Positions 58,822-64,000 of a stretch of 64,000 bases of DNA are shown here, in pieces (position 1 is the first letter of the stretch; each line of letters starts with the position of its first letter). Both the position numbers and the translations under genes were made by a program. The notes beneath the pieces are model-generated. The model was not told the origin of the DNA. It did no database searches and saw nothing but the letters and a program-made list of their open reading frames with translations. Origin of the DNA: Methanocalculus taiwanensis (GTDB lineage Archaea > Halobacteriota > Methanomicrobia > Methanomicrobiales > Methanocorpusculaceae); assembly GCF_024372745.1 (NCBI RefSeq), contig NZ_VOTZ01000011.1, positions 1 to 64,000 of the forward strand. Reading direction: 5' to 3'.

Positions 58822-59097
58822 TCATTCCCTGAAGAAGAGATTGCAGTGGCAGTGCCCGTCCGTTTCGATTTCATCCCTATGATAGATGCAGGGGCAGATG
58901 ATCTGCTTATCCACATCAGGATCCCCGCTCATGATCCTGCAGGGACAGTACCGCTCACCATTCCTGACCATCCTGCGTGCGAGCCCTCTGATAACCGCAT
59001 CAAGTTGTTTGGGATCGGGATTCAGCATAAGTCCGTTCTCTTCTGCATACCGTTTTACCCAGTCCCGGATCAGCCGGGCAGCCTCAAGTTCATCCAT
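58822..59097 (-). CDS. Ferredoxin-thioredoxin reductase catalytic subunit-like protein
   Basis: 91 residues. CPCR, CPC and CHC pairs in order (YCPCRIMSG, QIICPCIYH, HCHCNLFF) are the ligands of the [4Fe-4S] cluster and the active disulfide of FTR beta. It passes electrons from ferredoxin to a thioredoxin-like partner. No variable subunit is nearby, as is usual in archaea. It ends the pur-cof operon strand. Confidence 0.92.
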   Translation of the reverse strand: MDELEAARLIRDWVKRYAEENGLMLNPDPKQLDAVIRGLARRMVRNGERYCPCRIMSGDPDVDKQIICPCIYHRDEIETDGHCHCNLFFRE

Positions 59098-59109
59098 GCT
59101 TACGATCTC

Positions 59110-59805
59110 CTAGGACTCTTCCACATAAGCAATCATCGAATCGAAGATCTTCTTCCCGTCAGCTGATCCAAGGATCTCTTCAGCTGCCCGCTCGGGATGG
59201 GGCATCATCACAAGGACATTCTCTTTCTCGGAGAGGACGCCTGTGATATTGCCGGTGGCGCCATTTGGGTTGGCGGTCCAGGTGACATTTCCGGACTCAT
59301 CGCAGAAACGGAATGCGATTCTCTTCTCTTTTTCAAGGCGGGCAAGTTCATCTGCCGGGATGATGTAGCGCCCCTCTTTGTGGGCAATCGGGAACATCAC
59401 CACCTCCCCCTCTGAATAGAGCCGGGTGAAGGGGGAGGTGGTATTTTCAACCCTGAGATATGCAGGGCGGCAGAGGAACTTCGGATAGGCATTGATGGTG
59501 AATACTCCGGGGATCAGGCCACTTTCAGCTGCGATCTGTGCCCCGTTGCAGATACCAAGGACAAGTGTTCCTTTCCCGGCTGCCCTGATCACATCACCCA
59601 TGATGGGTGTCCGGGCAGCTATTGCACCTGCACGGAGATAATCCCCGTAACTGAAACCGCCGGGCAGTATGATTGCATCGTAGGATCTATTCAACCCGTC
59701 CTTATACCAGACCAGATCGGCGTCAGCACCACAGACCTCTTCGATCACGTGCACGACATCACGGTCACAGTTGCTGCCGCCAAACTGGATGACCGCTGTC
59801 CGCAT
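59110..59805 (-). CDS. purQ: Phosphoribosylformylglycinamidine synthase subunit PurQ
   Basis: 231 residues. A class-I glutamine amidotransferase: GGFSYGDYLRAGAIA, the nucleophile Cys in LGICNGAQIAAESG, and MMPHPERAAEEI for the His-Glu pair. It feeds ammonia to PurL for purine synthesis. Its start overlaps the purS stop by one base. Confidence 0.96.
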   Translation of the reverse strand: MRTAVIQFGGSNCDRDVVHVIEEVCGADADLVWYKDGLNRSYDAIILPGGFSYGDYLRAGAIAARTPIMGDVIRAAGKGTLVLGICNGAQIAAESGLIPGVFTINAYPKFLCRPAYLRVENTTSPFTRLYSEGEVVMFPIAHKEGRYIIPADELARLEKEKRIAFRFCDESGNVTWTANPNGATGNITGVLSEKENVLVMMPHPERAAEEILGSADGKKIFDSMIAYVEES

Positions 59806-60047
59806 CAGATGACCTCGATCTCGTATTTATGGATCACCGGGTTTGCGAGGAGCCGTTCACAGATGGATCGTGTAATTTCTTCTGCATTCTCTTTGTCTCC
59901 TGCATCGAGAACGAATCGGAACTGATCTGCTGTCGTAAGATGCTCCGTTGTGTGTCCCAGATGTGCAATTGCACGCCGGATTGCCTCTGCTTCGGGGTTC
60001 AGCATCCCCTCTTTTAAGCTGATGGTAATGATTATATCAAATTTCAT
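59805..60047 (-). CDS. purS: Phosphoribosylformylglycinamidine synthase subunit PurS
   Basis: 80 residues. IIITISLKEGMLNPEAEAIRRAIAHLGH and a final LLANPVIHKYEIEVI match PurS, the small linker subunit of the three-part FGAM synthase. PurL is not in the window. Confidence 0.94.
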   Translation of the reverse strand: MKFDIIITISLKEGMLNPEAEAIRRAIAHLGHTTEHLTTADQFRFVLDAGDKENAEEITRSICERLLANPVIHKYEIEVI

Positions 60048-60050
60048 GAT

Positions 60051-60761
60051 TTATCTGCTCCCGAAAATTCTGGCTGATACGGTACGGTACGCCTCCATAA
60101 CGTCTCCTTTCTCAAACCTGTAGACATCCTTGTCCATTGACTTCATGGTGCCTTTCTCCCAGAGCCGCATTGAATCCATGCTGATCTCGTCCCCAAGCAG
60201 GATGGTGTTGCCATATCTGCCATACTCGATCTTGAAATCGACGAGTTCGAGCCCAATCCCATCAAAGAATGCCTTCAAAACCAGATTGACCTTCAGAGCG
60301 GATGCTTTAACACGGGCAATCTCTTCATGGGTGAGGAGGCCAAGTGCAACGATGATATCGTCATTAATCATCGGATCATGCCGGGTATCATCCTTGTAGT
60401 CGGTGACAACGACCGGGGGGTCGAAATAGTGTCCCTCGGTAAACGGGTAATTCCTGACAATTGATCCGGCGGCACGGTTCCTGACGATCACCTCAAGCGG
60501 GATCATCGACAGTTTCTTCACACGCATCGTTACTGGATCTTCCATCCTGATGAAATGAGTCTGTACTCCTGATTCTTCGAGGATACCAAAGAGGAAGGCT
60601 GAGACACCGGCATTCGAGGCGCCTTTGCCCTGAAGCTGATCCTTCTTGCCGCCGTCAAATGCGGTGATGTCGTCACGGAATGATACAATTAGTTCATCCG
60701 GCTTTTCAGAGAGGCAGATGGTCTTTGCCTTTCCACTGTAGAGAATTTCGCCCTGGGTCAT
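60051..60761 (-). CDS. purC: SAICAR synthase PurC
   Basis: 236 residues. LYSGKAKTICLSEKPDELIVSFRDDITAFDG at the start, IPLEVIVRNRAAGSIVRNYPF and VDFKIEYGRYGNTILLGDEISMDSMRLW are the PurC signatures. It joins aspartate to CAIR in purine synthesis. It overlaps cofG by four bases and lies three bases before purS. Confidence 0.96.
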   Translation of the reverse strand: MTQGEILYSGKAKTICLSEKPDELIVSFRDDITAFDGGKKDQLQGKGASNAGVSAFLFGILEESGVQTHFIRMEDPVTMRVKKLSMIPLEVIVRNRAAGSIVRNYPFTEGHYFDPPVVVTDYKDDTRHDPMINDDIIVALGLLTHEEIARVKASALKVNLVLKAFFDGIGLELVDFKIEYGRYGNTILLGDEISMDSMRLWEKGTMKSMDKDVYRFEKGDVMEAYRTVSARIFGSR

Positions 60762-61741
60762 AGGTTCTTCTCCTGTACCTGTTTGTCAAGCTGCATGATA
60801 AGTGGTGCGAGTGCCGGATCGAACCACCCTTTTTCAATGTAACGGGGATAGATGCAGAGCCGCTCCCGGAGTGAATATCCGGCTGTGATCTCCCTGAGCC
60901 GCTCGATCTCAGGCCAGGGATGTTCCGGGTTGATGTAATCGACGGTGACCGGGGAGACGCCGCCGAGGTCATTTACTCCGCATTTGAGGAAATAGCTGGC
61001 ATCTGCAAGGTTTGGAGGGATCTGGACGGCAATATCTTCTGGAAGGATCGCGCGCGCCATCTGGATCGTCTCAGCAAACTCCTTCTTTGTGACTGTTCCG
61101 TCTTCGCCCATCGGGGTGCCGGGTTTTGGGCAGAAGTTCTGGATGATTACTTCCTGGATATGGCCATACCTCCGGTGGATTGTGGCTATTGTTTCAAGAG
61201 ACTCTCTTCGGTCCGATGCTCTCTCCCCGATCCCAACCAGAAGCCCCGTTGTGAAGGGGATCTTAAGGCGTCCCGCATCCTCAAGCATCCGGATTCTCAC
61301 ATCAGGATCCTTGCCCGGAGAATTGGTATGCGCAGGTATTCTTGCTGTTGTCTCAAGCATCAGCCCCATGCTGGCATTCACTGTCCTGAAGCGGGCAAGC
61401 TCATCATAGGTCATGATGCCTGCGTTTGTGTGGGGGAGAAGGCCAAGAGTGATTGCCTCTCTGCAGAGGTCAAAGCAGTAATCAAGGATGTCGGAATAGC
61501 CAATATCCTTCAGGTAGCGATCGAATCCTTCTTCCTCGCCGGGCCGCTCGCCGAAGGTGAAGAGAGCCTCGGTACAGCCAGCCGCAGCACCCAGACGGAG
61601 TATCTCACGAACCTCCTCCGGAGCCATCAGGCAGCCTTCTCCAACGGGTTTCCTGAAAGAACAGTACCCGCAGCGGTTATGGCAGACTGATGTCAGCGGA
61701 AGGAAGACGTTTTTAGAGTAGGTGATGGTTCTCCCCTGCAT
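60758..61741 (-). CDS. cofG: FO synthase subunit CofG
   Basis: 327 residues. The radical-SAM motif is CHNRCGYCSF (CxxxCxxC, about 20-27), and LFTFGERPGEEEGFD, NFCPKPGTPM and GGVSPVTVDYINPEHPWPE are CofG hallmarks. With CofH it makes the deazaflavin FO, the chromophore of F420, which hydrogenotrophic methanogens use. An AAGGAGAAAG precedes the start. It heads the purC-purS-purQ transcript. Confidence 0.95.
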   Translation of the reverse strand: MQGRTITYSKNVFLPLTSVCHNRCGYCSFRKPVGEGCLMAPEEVREILRLGAAAGCTEALFTFGERPGEEEGFDRYLKDIGYSDILDYCFDLCREAITLGLLPHTNAGIMTYDELARFRTVNASMGLMLETTARIPAHTNSPGKDPDVRIRMLEDAGRLKIPFTTGLLVGIGERASDRRESLETIATIHRRYGHIQEVIIQNFCPKPGTPMGEDGTVTKKEFAETIQMARAILPEDIAVQIPPNLADASYFLKCGVNDLGGVSPVTVDYINPEHPWPEIERLREITAGYSLRERLCIYPRYIEKGWFDPALAPLIMQLDKQVQEKNL

Positions 61742-61875
61742 GCTGATTCTCTTTCTCCTTAAACCACTTCAATCAGTCGTCTTCATGGATAGAGATGACA
61801 CCATCCGGCTGAGGGTGGTCCGGGGCTTCTATTCCCAATCGAAACTCCCGATAAAATTACCGGGGGTATGAGACC

Positions 61876-62283
61876 TTATTCTGATCCGAAGGTATCATCG
61901 ATCCAGCCGGTGATCGCGTCCCGGATCACCCGGATGCCTGCGAGGATCTCCTCCTCTGTACCGCTGATCGCCTTTGGATCAGGGAAGTTCTGGTGAATCG
62001 TCTCCTTTGCCCAGGGGAAGAGCGGGCAGGTGCCGGAGTCGCAGAGGGTGACGAGCAGATCAATGTCGATACCGTCGAATTCATCGATCAGCTTCGGCTT
62101 CGCACCTGAGATATCGACTCCGATCTCCTGCATCGCCCTGATAACGAGCGGATTTACCTGGCTGGATGGTTCTGATCCCGCAGAGAATGCAGAGTAGCGG
62201 TCGCCATACGTTGCGTTTACATATCCTTCGGCCATCTGGGAACGGCCGGCATTATGGGTGCAGATGAAGAGTATCTTCTTCAT
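61876..62283 (-). CDS. arsC: Arsenate reductase, low-molecular-weight phosphatase type
   Basis: 135 residues from ATG 62283; an ATG at 62292 is also in frame. KKILFICTHNAGRSQMAEGYVN is the P-loop with catalytic Cys, and LVTLCDSGTCPLFPWAKETIHQNFPDP carries the second and third redox Cys of thioredoxin-linked ArsC. It reduces arsenate to arsenite. The neighbours fit an arsenic-type cluster. Confidence 0.9.
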   Translation of the reverse strand: MKKILFICTHNAGRSQMAEGYVNATYGDRYSAFSAGSEPSSQVNPLVIRAMQEIGVDISGAKPKLIDEFDGIDIDLLVTLCDSGTCPLFPWAKETIHQNFPDPKAISGTEEEILAGIRVIRDAITGWIDDTFGSE

Positions 62284-62336
62284 AGGAATCAACCTGGCAG
62301 TATTGTTGGGACATTATGTATTTCTTTTGGGTTTGC

Positions 62337-62735
62337 TCAGATCCGCCCTTTCCCTTCCCAGGCAGCAGAGACGATAACCTCAACATCATCATCGGTATAC
62401 TCCCTGGATCCGGCTTTTGTAATTCCGAGATCAGTTACGATAATATGCTGGCTGATGGGGATATTCTGGTCTTCCGCAATCGTCTTCGCACACTGAACAG
62501 GACAGCCGTCAAGGATGAGTATCTCATCTGCGGATCCGATATTCTTCAACAACCCCTCTGCCCCCGTGGCAAGGAGTGCGACGCAGGCAGCCCCGCCGTA
62601 CCCTTCCCCAGTGAGCTGGATGGCGGCGTCGTTTGTGATCTGGCCGACATTTGCAACTCCTGCACAGGGGAAGATGATCCGTTTAACGGTCAATGCATCA
62701 GTTGCTCCACATGAACAGGTCGGCTCTTCTGCCAT
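62337..62735 (-). CDS. DGC-domain putative metal-binding protein
   Basis: 132 residues from ATG 62735, with GGGGGGTG upstream; a GTG at 62744 is in frame. CSCG at the start, RIIFPCAGVANVGQITNDAAIQL, GCPVQCAK and the DGC triplet in ILDGCPV define the family of putative zinc-binding proteins often found with arsenic or redox genes. The function is unknown. Confidence 0.8.
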   Translation of the reverse strand: MAEEPTCSCGATDALTVKRIIFPCAGVANVGQITNDAAIQLTGEGYGGAACVALLATGAEGLLKNIGSADEILILDGCPVQCAKTIAEDQNIPISQHIIVTDLGITKAGSREYTDDDVEVIVSAAWEGKGRI

Positions 62736-62736
62736 T

Positions 62737-62973
62737 TCATGCACCCCCCAGGAGTTCCTTTAATTCAGCCACATCGGCAACCCTGCCTGAGATCTTCAGT
62801 TCGCCATCGATAATAAGTGCCGGTGTCAGCATCACATCTCGCTCCATGATGGCGGTGATATCCTCCACCTTCACAATATCGGCTGGGATACCGAGTTCTG
62901 CAACTGCTTTTTCGACATTCTTTGCAAGGCGCCTGCATTTCATGCATCCGGTTCCAAGGACTTCAATCTTCAT
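62737..62973 (-). CDS. Small thioredoxin-like redox protein
   Basis: 78 residues from ATG 62973. KIEVLGTGCMKCRRLAKNVEKAVAELG has the CxxC active site of the redox-active disulfide protein 2 family, and MLTPALIIDGELKISGRV holds the cis-Pro. It probably reduces ArsC or the permease partner protein. It ends inside the upstream region of the DGC gene. Confidence 0.9.
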   Translation of the reverse strand: MKIEVLGTGCMKCRRLAKNVEKAVAELGIPADIVKVEDITAIMERDVMLTPALIIDGELKISGRVADVAELKELLGGA

Positions 62974-63028
62974 TATTTTCACCTTTTTTCTCTATTTGAA
63001 TGTGTCTCTTCTGTATTGGTCGTTCTCT

Positions 63029-64000
63029 TCACCCCATTATAAGTCCATAGCCAAACCCTGCAAGTGCCGAGAAGATGATCACAAGGATTGCATAGACAAT
63101 AGTCTTCTTCATCCCCATTATCCGTGAAATGACAAGAAGCGAAGGCAGGCTCACCGTTGGTCCTGAAAGAAGGAGGGCAAGTGCCGGCCCCCCTGCCATC
63201 ACTCCTGATGTGTATCCGAAGGTGGTACCGATCACCGGCACCTCAAGGAGGGTCGGCATATACAGGATGGTGCCGACGAATGAGGCAAGCAGGTTCGATT
63301 GAAGTGTGCTTGCCCCAAAGAATGGCGCGAAGGTCTCCGGTGGGAGGAAATAGGCGAGCATCCCAAGGGCAAATGTTCCGATGAGGAGGATCGGAAAGAT
63401 CTTCTTTGTGAGATCCCAGGTCTCCCATCCCCACTCGGTCACTTCGTCTCTCTGGAAGAAGTATATCAGGAGATATGCCACACTGAGCGTGAGGGCATAG
63501 ATTACCGGGAATTTGATCATCCAGTCTATTTGTGCCGTGCCTGTGATCAGGATGCCAATTAAGAGGATGAAGAAGAGCGGGATGCTCCATTGAGGTCGTT
63601 CCTCCTCAGTTGCGGGTGCCTGCGGCATTGCCGCTATCTTCCTCCTCCTTTCGTCATCATCTGATCTGAAGAGTGCTGCCATGATCAGGCCGATTGCAAT
63701 TGCCAGAAGAATGGCAAAGGCGGCCCGTGCAAGGCCGAGATCAAAACCGAGCACTTTTGCGGTGTACACAATCGCCAGGATGTTGATCGCCGGCCCTGCA
63801 TAGACGAAGGTGATCGCAGGCCCAATCCCGCTCCCCCGCTTGAAGAGGCCTGCGAACATCGGGAGGATGGTGCAGGAGCAGACGGCAAGGACAGTGCCGG
63901 AAACTGATGCCAGCCCATATGCGATAGTTTTCGGTGCATCAGGGCTGAAGTACTTCAGGATCGCATCCTTTCTGATGAAAGCCGAAATTGCTCCGGCGAT
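63029..64000 (-). CDS. Permease of the UPF0718/ArsP type (partial, runs off the window)
   Basis: At least 323 residues; the N-terminus lies beyond 64000. The visible frame begins IAGAISAFIRKDAILKYF and contains SGTVLAVCSCTILPMFAGLFKRGSGIGPAITFVYAGPAINI, the conserved Cys pair and Gly-rich helix of this family, with about eight helices. Members export organoarsenicals or are tied to redox proteins. It sits upstream of the thioredoxin-like gene. Confidence 0.88.
   Translation of the reverse strand: MAGAISAFIRKDAILKYFSPDAPKTIAYGLASVSGTVLAVCSCTILPMFAGLFKRGSGIGPAITFVYAGPAINILAIVYTAKVLGFDLGLARAAFAILLAIAIGLIMAALFRSDDDERRRKIAAMPQAPATEEERPQWSIPLFFILLIGILITGTAQIDWMIKFPVIYALTLSVAYLLIYFFQRDEVTEWGWETWDLTKKIFPILLIGTFALGMLAYFLPPETFAPFFGASTLQSNLLASFVGTILYMPTLLEVPVIGTTFGYTSGVMAGGPALALLLSGPTVSLPSLLVISRIMGMKKTIVYAILVIIFSALAGFGYGLIMG

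Overview
The window is chromosomal DNA of a methanogenic euryarchaeon, most likely of the order Methanomicrobiales. The evidence is a set of methanogen coenzyme genes (an RFAP synthase for methanopterin, MfnA for methanofuran, CofG for F420), archaeal information-processing genes (aIF5B, S6e, S8e, TFB, SRP19, Gar1, Dph2), archaeal TATA boxes with some leaderless starts, and many PAS sensor kinases. The genus cannot be fixed from this sequence alone.

Host part, left (1-23945): a TPR protein, a rhodanese lipoprotein, a glycerophosphodiester phosphodiesterase and two PAS-type sensor kinases come first. A chorismate-lyase-like/RFAP-synthase fusion follows, then a five-gene ferrous-iron uptake operon (feoA-feoA-feoB-membrane protein-feoC-like). 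Next are an exported serine hydrolase paired with an exported SagB-type nitroreductase, cyclophilin, a CODH pair (cooS-cooC), tRNA-His, and a translation/transcription block ending with tfb and tRNA-Ala(CGC).

Mobile part (23902-40210): a 16.3-kb provirus sits in the 3' half of tRNA-Ala, bounded by identical 45-bp att repeats. It carries a tyrosine integrase, at least six ribbon-helix-helix or RHH-like proteins, iteron arrays, small Cys-rich proteins, an FtsK/HerA-type packaging ATPase, a PD-(D/E)XK nuclease-like protein, a probable double-jelly-roll capsid protein, many one-helix membrane proteins, a repeat-rich membrane protein and a tail-fibre-like receptor-binding protein. There is no terminase, portal or tail module. 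This fits a tailless icosahedral virus with an internal membrane (PRD1-adenovirus lineage, like the known archaeal proviruses TKV4 and MVV). The att core lies inside the integrase reading frame. On excision, the 112-codon RHH ORF at the left end and the integrase ORF at the right end join in frame into one 485-codon gene, so integration splits the integrase as in SSV-type viruses. The provirus is also strongly enriched in GATC, about 2-3 times the already high host level by hand count, in coding and non-coding DNA alike.

Host part, right (40245-64000): ChaB-like protein, indolepyruvate oxidoreductase (iorAB), tRNA-Ile, a CPBP protease, an FKBP lipoprotein, superoxide dismutase with a palindromic operator over its TATA box, a FkbM methyltransferase, a cupin, tRNA-Val and serA. 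A long + strand cluster then runs ppsA-mfnA-hpt-dph2-methyltransferase-MFS-ubiB-like kinase. It is followed by FTR, purQ-purS-purC-cofG, and an arsenic-type cluster (arsC, DGC protein, thioredoxin-like protein, permease) that runs off the window end.
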